A stretch of 64,000 bases of DNA from Panicum virgatum (GCF_016808335.1 NC_053149.1:28889339-28953338), one strand, 5' to 3'. Positions 21,614 through 32,824 are shown, numbered from the stretch's first letter. A program made the numbers and translations. The notes: generated by a model not told the origin, from the letters alone.

Positions 21614-22071
21614 CTGTAATAGAAAATCAAAACTATTGCTGGCGTAACATATATTTATCTAGGATATTAGACCCTAAATGATTGCATTGCTTCTGACTGT
21701 CGTATGTATTTGTGATGTCACCGATAGGAGAATGACCGTCCAATGTACGGGACACTGCAATGCATTTAAATCATATCAGAATAGTCTGGCAATTATTTCC
21801 CTATCGAGTAAGATAAACCCTTTTGAACTTTTAAAAGAATATGAGTGCAAATTGCTAAGCTACAGTGTACTAGATCAAAGCTTGTAGTGCATTATACAAA
21901 TCAGAAATCAACAGATTCATTTAGTGCTCTAAGCAATTATAATATGTGCTTGATAATAATAAGGATACAAAATGAAATATTGAAATACCTGTTTCATATA
22001 ATCATCCTTGTATGTTGTCATCATACCTGAAGGAAATATTAAAATATTGTTGGGCATGAAGGAAACAATAC

Positions 22072-22537
22072 CATTCTCAATCTTCACAACACTTCGCAGC
22101 ATAACCTCCATTTTCTTTTCATCTCGCTGTTGTCATCCAGTAGAGGCACCACAAGGGTCAGCTCCCTATAAATGTCATGCACAAATGCACAGATCCTTTT
22201 TGCATATTCAACTTCGCCATCAGATATCCGGCCTATCGTTAGCCTCATTAGCTCTCCTGACAAATCAGCAACCTAACACATGGTAAATGCAAAAAACAGT
22301 TAGTAGGCTTCAAATCCAAAAAAAAAAGTTAGTAGGCTTCAAATGGGAAAGGGGCAGCCAATATAATAAATGTTGAAATTAAGGTTGGTACTGACACCAA
22401 AGGTGTAGGCTCTTCTGAGCTTCCAGAAGTTAGTTCCTTGTAATTCTTTTACCAACTTTCCAATGTATTAGTTAACCACTACAGCAAGATCATTTTCTGC
22501 CTTGGACAGAACCTTTTCCTTGTTAACTTTACTGATC
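22072..22537 (-). pseudogene. Captured TRAX (translin-associated factor X) fragment
   Basis: Exon A (22537-22391) encodes LSKAENDLAVVVN-stop-YIGKLVKELQG and FWKLRRAYTFGV, characteristic of TRAX. Exon B (22272-22072) encodes VADLSGELMRLTIGRISDGE and continues to SVVKIEN. TRAX pairs with translin in the C3PO endoribonuclease. Acceptor AG sites precede both exons and a GT donor follows B. Faults are a TAA (22468-22470) replacing Gln, a one-base loss in the A-run near 22110-22118, and absence of the segment normally between A and B. It is non-functional as TRAX. Confidence 0.85.
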
Positions 22538-23203
22538 CTGAAACAAAACTTGCATATGCGATTCCAAGACAAGCAGTAGAGCAGACAACTGAGAGCAGAT
22601 CACATGAAAAACTCAACCGAATTCAATCTAAACAATCCATCCATTTGCATCAAAATCACTGAAAAAGCTGCCTGATAATTAAAATTCAACTGAAATATTG
22701 ACTTATCAGTCTACACTCTACATAAGTAAGTCCTGCCGTCCTATGCTAATTAATTCAACAATTTGTTGATCTTAATTAATTCACCACTACTCCTATAAGC
22801 TAGACATCTGAAGACTTCAAATGAATCGTTAGTACATCGCCACCATCAATTAAATTGCATACACGACAATAGCTGTAGTTTGTTTAGGAAATTCTGACAG
22901 ATTCAAACTTCGGTATGTAAGCACTCCATAAAAAGGTACATAAATTATCTAAATCCATCTAGTACTCCTCTTGATAGGATTCAGTGTAAAAGGTCCTCAC
23001 GAACTACTACAATGCCAGATCCTTTCCGGCAAGTTTAGCCCTAATTACCATCCTAATCAAGTGGTTGCACGCAGGAGGAACAAAATTTGATCCAATTAGT
23101 ACCTATTGGGGGACACGATCTCATCCCTTACAGCAATATAATTATATTCGAATGACGCCAATGAAATTTAATACCTGCTAGCTTCTTCCTGGACAGTTAC
23201 CTG

Positions 23204-24112
23204 CTAGCGGCGGCGGCTGCGGCGTGGCTTCGGGGACGGCGGCCGCTCACGAGGCAGGGAGTGGTGGAAGTGGCAGCGGTGGCCGTAGGGGCTGGCAGTC
23301 GGAGGCAGCAGCGAACAACTGGCACGCGAGGGTCTGCAGCGGGGGTGGCGGATCACGAGGCAGAGCTCCTCCATGCCGTGCGCAAACCTGCACCGCCCAT
23401 CGTAGGGGCACACGCCGTGCTCCCACTTGTCGCATAGCTCCATCTTCAGGGTACCCTGCCCGTACACCTCCATCTCCACCTCCCCATCATCTTTCTCCTT
23501 GCAACAGTTCATACGTACATTATTTTGTCAGAATGCATCATCAGAGAATATTGTCAGAGAATATTTTGGCACCCACCGTCTCTTGCCCTCCTCTTATTAT
23601 TATTGGAACGCACACCTTGTCTGGGTAAGTTCGTTATATCTCCAAGCGGCAGACGTTGAGCCATGTATGGAGGATGGATGCAGGAACGCTGTGCTCGAGC
23701 TTGGTCGCACGTCATGGTCATAGTGGAAGCCTTGGGCGCCGTGGAAGTAGTTGTCCTCGTCGGCAAGCGAGCACATGTATTTCAGCAGTGCCGCATTGGC
23801 TAAAAAAATCAGGAGATAAAGGGATTGTTCAGAACCGAACGAATGACAAGACTAAATGCATATCAGTTGCTTAGCACTTGCCTAAACTTGATCCACATTT
23901 TTGTCGAGCAGCTTGTAGGCGTCGACGTCAGCTGAGCACGACGTTGATCGCAGACTCCGACGGCGTGGCAGGGTGCCGGTGCCGCGACACCAGCGTCGCG
24001 GGGAGGTGGCGTCGCGGGGACACCAGTGCCGCGTGGTGCGGCGGGGCTGGCGCGATGGCGGGGGAGGCGCGACGGGCGGGGAGGCGGCATCGCTAGGCAT
24101 GGTGTAGACCAC
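23204..24112 (-). pseudogene. Captured CCCH zinc-finger gene fragment
   Basis: The 3' exon (23512-23204) encodes [17 protein letters not shown], then a C-x5-C-x3-H finger (GRCRFAHG) and EEL-VIRHP, the linker typical of plant tandem CCCH proteins. The second finger survives only as [11 protein letters not shown], with its first Cys region scrambled. The middle exon (23799-23610) encodes NAALLKYMCSLADEDNYF-type sequence. A possible first exon starts at 24112 or 24100 (MPSDAASPP). Such proteins bind AU-rich RNA. Frame breaks near 23600 and 23340 make it a pseudogene. The first finger spacing is C-x7-C, one short of the usual eight. Confidence 0.78.
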
Positions 24113-24487
24113 TGCACGCGCTGGGTGCCTAGACAGGCGAGAGGGCGAGGGTGAGGGGACGGAGCGGCGTAGATAGCGTCAGCGACCTCGTGCTATAGCT
24201 GCAGGATCGGCCAACCTCCAACCTCGGAACTAGCAGAAAACTGCACCGGGGACGGAGCAGCACGCCCCGGCCGGGGGCAGGGGGGAGGGTGGCAGACGAC
24301 GTGGCAGCGGCCTGCGGACGGCGCGACGGCCAAGGGATGGCGCCCCGCCCGGGGACGACGCAGCGGCGCGCGGGTGGCGCGACGCCCGGGGACGGAGCAG
24401 TGGTGGCGCGGACAGTAGCCGGGGATGGGAGAGGCGGCGCTCCGGGACGGAACGGGGAGCGGCGGCGACGTACAGGAGGAGTGCGAT

Positions 24488-24865
24488 ATTTTTGGAAGGA
24501 AACCACGGTAAGGGGAGGCACGACTGTTTTGGAAGGAAACCACGACTGTTTTGGAAGGAAACCACGAGAGGAGTGCGATGTTTTTGGAAGGAAACCACGG
24601 GAAGGGGAGTTCGCTGACATTAAGCGTTTTTTAAAAAGATAATCACGGGAGGCGTGCGATGTTTTTGGAAGCAAACCATAGAAAGGAGAGCTTGCTGAAA
24701 TCAAGCGCTATTTTTTTGGAAAGAAACCACGGGAGGAGTGCGAAGGAAACCACGGGAAGAGGAGCTCGCTGAAATCAAATGCTGTTTTTGGAAGAAAACC
24801 ACAAGAGGGGTGCAATGTTTTTGGAAGAAAACCACGGGAAGGGGAGCTTACTAAAATCAAGTGCT
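24488..24865. repeat. Minisatellite in the Helitron 5' region
   Basis: Imperfect repeats are built on TTTTTGGAAGGAAACCACGG. They alternate with GGAGTGCGATG and GGGGAGCTCGCTGAAATCAA, giving a higher-order unit of roughly 85 bp. On the minus strand this creates an apparent ORF with recurring SRGFLPK peptides, which I read as an artefact. The 24129-24487 interval before it is GC-rich with no recognisable product. Confidence 0.8.
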
Positions 24866-25092
24866 GCGCGGGGGTGGACAGATACCTGCGAGCGGGTAAA
24901 CATGGGCGTGGTGACAAAAAAAGTTTCATTTTGGTCAAAATCATTTTCCCTGATGCCATTTTTTCAGTCCACTCTGATCCTGTCAAGCACTAGTCCTTCC
25001 ATGTAGACCTTAAAGATGTGTTTTGTGAGAGGGGTGGATGGGTTAATGTAGGTGAGAAATATTCTTAATTCTTTCATTCTTTATAGTATAGA

Positions 25093-25156
25093 TATTTCAA
25101 ATATTTGAAAAAAAATTCCCTTTCAAAAACTTTACAGCGTGCATCTAAACAAAGCC
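25093..25156. mobile_element. MITE, right part
   Basis: TATTTCAAATATTTG at 25093 continues exactly where the left part stops (TTTATATTTAA at 21234). The end, GCATCTAAACAAAGCC, is the inverted partner of the left terminus at 13 of 16 positions. The intervening 3858 bp is the Helitron. Confidence 0.8.
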
Positions 25157-25935
25157 TTAGTTTAGAGAACTAATGAACTTAACTTTATATTTAACCTCCC
25201 TATTTGGATCATCTGGAGCTAATTTAGCCCCTGCATACATGCTGTTGGATGCCTTGATTCAGGCTGTTCTGAGCTGCCCAGCTGCAGTTGGTAGGACCTC
25301 GATGCATCATCGGCTTCGGCTCAAACTGAGTACCGTAGGTAGGTACATCAGGGTATAGCAATATAGCTTGTTTGTTAGCTCGCGTATTCGCATATCGAAC
25401 CAAGCCAATAACGATTGTGAACTGTTAACACATCGCACGTACTAGCGAATGGCGAGTTAGCCGTATCGTTGTGTGATAACCAGATCGGGCAGGCAGATGC
25501 TAACCAACAGCAACTGGAAGAATCTGGGCAGGCACATAGAATTTGATAACACTGAAAAGATTTGACAATAATTCTTCGATTGTTCTACTTCCTGATAAAC
25601 GAGTTTGATTACAATAAAAAATGAACACAGCAGCAATAAATCTAGGAGCCGCTTAGCGGTCTCTTGTTGGAGACGGTTAACAGAAAGCCAGGCGCAAAAT
25701 CTGTTGGAGACTGTTCACAAAAAGCCAGGCGGAATATCTCTGAATAGGTCAGTCAATCTGTAGGCCTGACCATTGCAACAGAACAGTGCAATAATTAAAA
25801 AGTCTGTCAACTTGTCAAGTTATCTAGATTCAAATAGATACAATATTCCAGGATCGGAAAAAGTCTATTTTACTAACTGTAACCGTAAGACAGAGGATAG
25901 GAGAATAATGACTTGTATTCCTCCAAACCCTTACA
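25157..25935. other. Unassigned 0.78-kb segment with a 37-bp tandem duplication
   Basis: No gene is recognised. A MITE-like phrase, CCTATTTGGATCATCTGGAGC, starts near 25198. A direct repeat built on TGTTGGAGAC...AAAGCCAGGCG occurs at about 25667-25703 and 25704-25740. The right border meets truncated Tekay LTR sequence at 25936. Confidence 0.5.
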
Positions 25936-26404
25936 GGCTGGCGGGCTGCGCGGGCGAGCAGCGGCTTGCTGGGTCGTGCGGGTTGGACTGGGCCGGCGCG
26001 GTTTAGCTCGCTGGGCTAGGACGGTGGGTTTTGGGTGCTGGGCTAAGGCTAAGCTGCAGAGCGGGCCCAAGGGTAAGGGAGGAGAGAGTGGGCCGCAGAA
26101 TTGGTGATGGGCTGAGTTGGTTTTGGTTTGGGTTGGGTTTCTCATCTATTCCTTCTCCTTTTTCTATTCTAAATCAAATAAAGTTTGAATTCAAATACAA
26201 ATTTGAATTCAAACCACACTCAAATAATTAAAACTATGCACCAGCATGAATGCAACAACAAAATTTTTAAACTTAGTCAAATTTTAGTTACTTTGTGAAA
26301 CAAAAATAAATTAAATGCAAGGCTAAACACAATAAACCTTAGAAAATTAAATTAAGCCAATTAAATTTATTATTAAAAACTGGAATTTAAATTAGGGTGT
26401 TACA
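25936..26404 (-). repeat. Truncated 3' LTR of Tekay copy 1
   Basis: On the minus strand it starts TGTAACACCCTAATTT at 26404 and matches the right end of the copy-1 5' LTR (38640-39122) with scattered differences. It stops at GGCTGGCGGG (25936), with unrelated sequence beyond. The adjacent purine tract (minus strand TTAAGGGGGTAGGGTA) confirms that it is the 3' LTR. Confidence 0.85.
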
Positions 26405-26440
26405 TACCCTACCCCCTTAAAGAAATCTCGTCCTCGAGAT

Positions 26441-29400
26441 TTAGCTGGGCTGGCTAGCAAAGAGATCTGGATATGTCTTTCTCAGCTCATCTTCTCGCTC
26501 CCATGTAGCCTCAGCTTCACTGTGGTGACTCCACTGAACTCTGCACATCTTGATGCGCTTGTTCCGAGTAACCCTCTCTGATGCCTCCAGAATCTTTACC
26601 GGATGCTCAGTATAAGTCAGATCTTCCTGCACATCTACTCCATCCAGTGGTGCCTGCTCCTCGGGTACTCGCAAACACCTCTTCAGCTGAGATATATGGA
26701 AGACATCGTGAACTCCTGAGAGGCTGAGAGGTAACTCCAGGCGATAAGCAACTGCGCCTTTCCTCTCTAGCACCTTGAATGGCCCCACATACCGAGGTGC
26801 TAACTTCCCCTTGACATTGAATCTGCGGATTCCTCTCATCGGAGACACCTTTAGGTACATAAAATCACCAACACTGAAAGTCAGGTCTCTCTGTTTGCCA
26901 TCTGCATAGCTCTTCTGTCTGCTCTGTGCAATCCTCAGATTTTCTCGCACAGCCTGAACCATCTGCTCTGCATCATCTATGATCTCAGGACCAAAGAGCT
27001 GCTTCTCACCAATCTGATCCCAATAGAGAGGAGTCCTGCACTTTCTGCCATATAATGCCTCAAAGGGGGACTTCTTCAGACTGGCCTGATAGCTGTTGTT
27101 ATATGAGAACTCAGCATAAGACAGGCACTTATCCCAACTAGTACCATACTGAATAGCACAAGCTCTCAGCATATCCTCCAACACTTGGTTGGTTCTCTCT
27201 GTCTGCCCATCTGTCTGAGGGTGATAAGCCGTACTGAAACGCAGCTTCGTATCCAGCGAATCATGGAGCTGCTCCCAGAACCGAGAAGTGAACTGAGATC
27301 CTCTGTCAGATATGATCTTCTTGGGCACACCATGCAAGCAGACAATCCGAGAGATGTACAACTCTGCAAGTCTAGCACCGGAGTAAGTAGTGTTCACTGG
27401 AATGAAATGAGCAACCTTCGTCAGACGATCCACTACTACCCATATGGAGTTGTACCCTTTCTGAGTACGAGGCAACCCAACAATGAAGTCCATAGTAATT
27501 TCTTCCCATTTCCACTCAGGAATCTTCAAAGGCTGTAACAGACCTGCTGGCCTCTGATGCTCAGCCTTGACACGCTGACAGGTGTCACAAATAGCCACGT
27601 ACTCTGCCACTGAACGCTTCATCCCATACCACCAGAAAAGTTCCTTTAGATCATAATACATCTTCGTGCTGCCCGGATGAATGGAGTATGCTGTATCATG
27701 GGCCTCACTCAGAATCAACTTCCGGAGATCCTTCACATCTGGCACATAGATCCGGTTCTTGTACCACAAGGTACCCTGATCATCCTCTCTGAAATGAGGA
27801 GCCTTGCCCTTCTTGAGCAACTCACGAATCTCCTGTAGCTTTTCATCATCTTTCTGATGCTGCCTGATCTCTGACTCTAGAGTCGGTACTGCCTCAAACG
27901 TTGCACTAGAGGTATGATGCAAGAAGCCCAGACTCAACTGCTCGAACTCCTCGCATAACTCTGGAGGCATCTGTAAAGCCACGGCCATGTTGACATAACT
28001 TCTTCTGCTCAGAGCATCTGCTACAACATTGGCCTTGCCCGGATGATAGTGAATCTCCAGGTCATAATCCTTGACCAACTCTAGCCATCTCCTCTGCCGC
28101 ATGTTCAGCTCATTCTGCGTGAAAATATACTTGAGGCTCTTGTGATCAGTGTAGATATCACACCGCTGCCCATACAAGTAATGCCTCCAAATCTTCAGAG
28201 CATGCACAACTGCGGCTAACTCAAGATCATGAGTAGGATAATTTAGCTCATGCCGACGTAACTGCCGTGAAGCATAAGCAATCACTCTGCCCTCCTGCAT
28301 CAGAACACACCCAAGACCATCCTTCGAAGCATCACAATATACCGTGAACCTCTTCGTCTGGTCAGGCAGAGTTAGGACTGGCGCCGTAGTCAACCTTTTC
28401 TTCAGCTCATCAAAGGCCCTCTGACGCTCATCAGTCCACACGAAAGCCACATTTTTCTCCAGCAAAGAAGTCAAAGGCTTCGCGATTTTGGACAAATTCT
28501 CAATGAACCTCCGATAATATCCAGCTAAGCCCAAGAAAGACCTACCTTCCTTTACTGTCTGCGGTGTCTCCCACTCGAGTACATCCTTCACCTTGCTCGG
28601 ATCAACAGCAATGCCTCCCTGAGAGATAACATGACCGAGGAATATAACCTCATCAATCCAGAACTCGCACTTGCTGAACTTGGCATACAACTGATGCTCT
28701 CTCAATCTCTGCAGTACGAGTCTCAGATGCACCTCATGCTCTTCTTCTGTCTTGGAGAAAATCAGAATATCATCAATGAAAATCACCACAAAGACATCCA
28801 GATAGTCCATGAAAACCATGTTCATCAAGTGCATGAAGAAAGCCGGGGCATTAGTCAAGCTGAAGGACATGACCGTATACTCATATATCCCGTACTTGCA
28901 GGTGAATGCCGTCTTCGGAATATCCCCAGGACGGATCCTTAGCTGGAAATAACCCGAACGAAGATCAATCTTCGAGAATATACGAGCACCTCGAAGCAGA
29001 TCGAAGAGATCCTCAATACGGGGCAGTGGATGCTTGTTCTTGATAGTAACTGCATTCAGCTCCCGATAATCCCACACATCCTCTTCGAGCCATCCTTCTT
29101 ATCTACCAGCAATAATGGAAAAGCCCAAGGAGAGAAGCTGCGACGGATATAGCCCTCGGCTAGCAACTCATCAATAGTTTTCTTGACCTCTTCATGCTCT
29201 ATAGGTGCCATACGGTAGGGCCACTTTGCAATAGGGGTTGTGCCAGGCAAGAGATCAATACAAAACTCAATGGCGCGTTCAGGCAGCATACCTGGCAGAT
29301 CATCCGGAAAGACATCCGGGAATTCAGACACCACGCGAATACCGTCCGTGGGTCTAGCCTCCATTTGATGAAGAAATCCAGAAGGCTCTACTGCACTGAT

Positions 29401-29620
29401 AACAACCTCTTGGCCACTGGAAGCTGATAGCAAGACTGTCCTCTGAGCACAATCTATCCGGACTCCCCACTTGGCCAGAGTCTCCATTCCCAGAATGACA
29501 TCAATGCCCTTGGTGTCTAGCACCATCAGATCACTACAGAACTCTACTCCCCTCAAGGAAACACTGACTCTCGGGTAGTAAGTGTGAGACCTCAACTGTC
29601 CTCCCGGTGAAGATACTAAC
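26441..29620 (-). pseudogene. Tekay copy 1 Pol: protease part, RT, RNase H, integrase, chromodomain
   Basis: The 878-codon frame (29077-26441) holds reverse transcriptase with FIDDILIF, RNase H with [10 protein letters not shown], the integrase HHCC zinc region, the DDE core ([23 protein letters not shown]) and a C-terminal chromodomain-like block ([18 protein letters not shown]). The upstream part (29643-29056) holds protease-RT linker and the start of RT. A one-base loss near 29070 (compare VDYRELN in copy 2) separates the two. The protease active site lies on the far side of the solo LTR inserted at 29621. The chromodomain directs insertion to heterochromatin in this clade. Confidence 0.9.
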
Positions 29621-30691
29621 TGTAACACCCCGGGTGTTTGCACAGTAATTTAAATATGGTACGCGGCAAGCCTAGTAGCCGATTGGACCGGGGAGTGGAT
29701 ATACCTGACACTCTCTCTTAGAGATAGGTTTTATTTTATGTTGCGCAACACCACGACTTCTAGGGACAAGGGTGGACCGAGCACGGGTGGACCTTGGAGC
29801 CCTGTAGTCGGGGAGAGTGTTCCTATCCACAAGCCGGAAAGAAAGGTCAACGGTTGTTTGGGAATGACCCGACGCTGTTCTAGACATGTGTGCTAGGTTA
29901 TCCTTGCAAGGTTGAATTTTGATTCAGAATCGTCCGCCTCTCACGATGAAATGAGACTGCTTGATCTCTTTGCCACACAGAGTAATAAGAGCAACAATAT
30001 TCTTATTAATCTTGTTGTTTGCTTAGAAGTTCCACCATGTTTGGTTAGTAGATGCTTACATAGAATGGTTAATCAACTAGAATCTTGAAGCTAAAACTTA
30101 AAAGTAAGGACCTACTCTTTATTGCTTTTCAGCAAAGGAAAACCAGAGCCTTACTAAGCCTTGCATAGTCTAGCTAAGGTGGGCTATTTATACCCATTGT
30201 CGGTTAAGTCTTGCTGAGTATTAGAATACTCAGCCTTGCTGTTGAAACCCTTTTTCAGGTATGAGTTTTGAGGATCAGATCGCTAGCTTGACCTATCCTT
30301 GCTCGTTGCCTCCTGGCTGGTCCGTAGGGTGGGATAGGTCTTCGGCCGGCAATAACTATGACGAGTGATACCTTGCTTGGGCTGGCTTGGTACCATTTTG
30401 CGACGTGTTGTAGACATCGTGTTTTATCTTCCGCTGTTTTAAACTCTGAACTTATAGTTATGGCTTGTATAACTACTTTACTTAAGTTGGCTTTGTAATA
30501 AGGTTTTCAACAATATCTCTGGACTCGCCTTCGTGCGGGGTATGCTTGTTCGATCCAAGAATCGGTGGTTGTATCGGGACGTTACCCGACAGACCAAAAA
30601 TTGTTCCGTTTGAAGTGCGTTTAAGCTAATGTTGCCTTTATGGTGATGGTTTACGCACTTGAGCCGGGATAATTTCGGCGGTTCTGCCACA
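29621..30691 (+). mobile_element. Solo LTR, 1.07 kb, in the protease of Tekay copy 1
   Basis: TGTAACACCCCGGGTG...GTTCTGCCACA is flanked by perfect 5-bp copies of CTAAC (29616-29620 and 30692-30696). The matching stretch in Tekay copy 2 (near 49880) lacks it, giving a clean empty site. From AAATATGGTAC onward it matches 15470-16639 of the 3.55-kb LTR. It lacks the 2.4-kb interior with the TATA box and mini-exon, so it is a short form of the same family. Confidence 0.92.
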
Positions 30692-31704
30692 CTAACAGGC
30701 ACCTCTTTAATGTGCTAGTATGAATACCATGATGCTCGACAAAAGACTGAGTAATGAAGGAATACGTAGCACCAGTATCGAAAAGCACTGTAGCTGGATA
30801 TGAATTAACCATGAATGTACCAATAACCACGTTGGGAGCCTCGGCTGCTGACTCGGCCATCACGTGGTTCACTCTGCCCTGAAGTGGCAGTGTTGAGCGC
30901 GCTGTCAACCAGATGGTTGAAGTCGTCGAAGCGGAGGTTGAGCAGTGCGTACTGGAGGTAGTCCTCAAGGCCCTCCATGAAGTGCTCCTGCTTCTTGCGG
31001 TCATCCGCAACATCGGCAGGGGCATAGCGAGCCAGCTGAAGAAAACGATCATGATACTCCGTGATCGACATAGTCCCCTGATGTGACAAAGACAGATAGA
31101 TATCGAAAGATTAACTCAAGATTCATAAGGATAGAACAAGGGGGCATTAGCTCAAAAGAAACCGCTGAATGATTATATTTAAGATTACCTGCTTCAGTGC
31201 AAGGAACTCCTTCTGCTTCATCTTCATAACGCCCGCGGGGATGTTGTGGCTGCGGAACCGCTCTCGGAACTGGATCCAAGTGAGAGCCTCGCGGTCGTGA
31301 ACTGGGTGGGACTCCCACCAGTCCAAAGCTGCCCCTTGCAGCTGTCCTGCTGCGTACAGAACTCTCTCCCGATCATCGCACTGGGCGATGTCCAGCTGAC
31401 GCTCCACTGCACGGAGCCAGTCGTCAGCCTGAAGAGGGTCGGACGTGTGAGAAAACATCGGCGGGTGACCCCTCAGGAACTCAGCACGCCTGTCGCGAGG
31501 CTGCGGCGGTGGAGGAGGCGGAGGCTGAGTGTGAGCCTGCTGAAGAGCCTGAACAGTGTTGTTCAGGGTGGCCATCATCTGCATCTGGAGCTGGAAGTAC
31601 TGCTCCGGAGTCAAAGGCGGAGGCATCGGGATCCCGGTCCCCTGGGTGTTCTGACCCTGGTTGTTCTGCCCCTGCTGGTCAGAACCACGCCTGGTGTTCA
31701 CCAT
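30692..31704 (-). pseudogene. Tekay copy 1 Gag and protease start, intron-containing
   Basis: Gag starts at 31704 with MVNTRRG and runs to KQKEFLALKQ. A 111-bp GT-AG interval (31188-31078) follows, and Gag resumes at [18 protein letters not shown]. Joining is in frame (phase 0); reading through gives a stop after about 15 codons. Relative to copy 2 about 400 bp are missing at about 30882, which removes the Pro/Gln-rich region and the CCHC zinc knuckle. The protease motif LFDTGATYSF lies near 30785-30755, just before the solo LTR. Confidence 0.85.
31078..31188 (-). other. Putative gag intron, copy 1
   Basis: The donor is CAG|GTAATC and the acceptor CACATCAG|GGGAC, with a T-rich tract before the acceptor and a GAGTTAATC branch-like site. 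It lies between codons of the conserved Gag block LALKQ|GTMS. Copy 2 has the same insertion at the same codon. Confidence 0.7.
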
Positions 31705-31728
31705 CTGATTTTGGACAAAAGATTTCAC

Positions 31729-32277
31729 GAGTAAGGATATTGCAGGAATGAATTCAGATGGATATGATAACTCTTTGCGGAAAAAGACTCAGCCATGATA
31801 AAGTAGACAGGATAGAGTGGATTGTTTTACCCCCAACGATCTAACTCATTTTATTAATTAGTTAACTTTAATATAAGAGTGATTTTCTTTAAACAAATTT
31901 AAACTACTAAGCTATGCAATCATTCAAAAATCCAAATCAAACATGTAGCATAATAACAAGCAGACAATTTTTACAACTTAGCCGAGTTTAACATCCGACT
32001 CGACTAATCACAACGCGTCGCAGAACGTGCTATCGTATTATTATAAAAGGGTCACCTAGATTATACTCATGGTGGTCAGATGACTGATTCGGGCCAAAAT
32101 CTACGAGAACTATTCTTCAGAGAGAGAAATCAAGGCAAGAAGTGTAAAAGTCATAGAAGTCAAGGGGTGTAATAGTAAAATAGTTTCAGCAGGCGAGGAT
32201 TGGAGAGAAGAAGTCCTACAAGTTGACCAGTTCTATCTAGGCTTCGTCCTACAGTCGATATGGCTCTGATACCACTC
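31729..32277 (-). other. Copy 1 leader and primer-binding site
   Basis: The minus strand reads TGGTATCAGAGCC at 32274-32262, the initiator-Met tRNA complement, separated from the LTR by GAG. About 550 bp of AT-rich leader follow to the gag ATG. An AG directly before that ATG (AATCAG|ATGG) could be a splice acceptor. Confidence 0.85.
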
Positions 32278-32824
32278 TGTAACACCTGGTTTATAAAAGA
32301 ACATAAACCGAGCAATCATATACGTGCCAGGATCAAGTCACACGTATATACAACAGAATGAACAGTATATCACAGCACATATCACGAATAAGACATAATA
32401 AATCGAAATACGAATGTTATTTATTACAATAATGACAAAATGTCTGATACAGCAGAAGCGAAGTCCAAATACGAATAAAACTCTCCGAAGCTGAGCAGGG
32501 CGCCACAGGGACGTCGACTGGGAGACGAACACCTAGAAGTCCTCGTAGTCCAGGTAGCGCTGAACGAACTCCCTCGTGTCGGCAGGAACTGAGCAGCAGT
32601 AGCGTAGCCAAGAGGAAAAAGTAGAGAAGAGGCAAGAGTGAGTACACAACTTGTACTCAACAAGTATAACACAAACTATGAGGCTCTAAGGTTGGCTGAC
32701 TGACTGCATTAGCTTTTAAGGGTTGGCAAAATTTTATTAAAGCTATTTACTACGAGTTGATGAATTACCATTAACCCAGTTACATAATAATTAGTCAAAT
32801 TTAATCGTGATACTACTGAGAACC

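Larger units (their letters stand above)
21235..25092 (-). mobile_element. Non-autonomous Helitron with captured gene fragments
   Basis: On the minus strand it begins TCTATACTATAAAG (25092) and ends CATCTCCACTAG (21235), the TC and CTRR ends of Helitrons. Twelve bases before the end is a hairpin: stem CATGTAC, loop TTGTG, stem GTACGTG (7 pairs, one G-T). It sits between A and T with no duplication, and removing it restores the MITE. No Rep/helicase is present. Inside, in element order, are a minisatellite, a CCCH zinc-finger fragment, a TRAX fragment and a terminal exon of unknown origin, all on the element's own strand. Same-strand multi-gene capture is a known Helitron habit in grasses. Confidence 0.92.

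Noticed and set aside
24129..24704. A 191-codon minus-strand ORF with repeated SRGFLPK peptides
   Set aside because: The peptides come from the GGAAGGAAACCACGG minisatellite; the rest is GC-rich low-complexity sequence.
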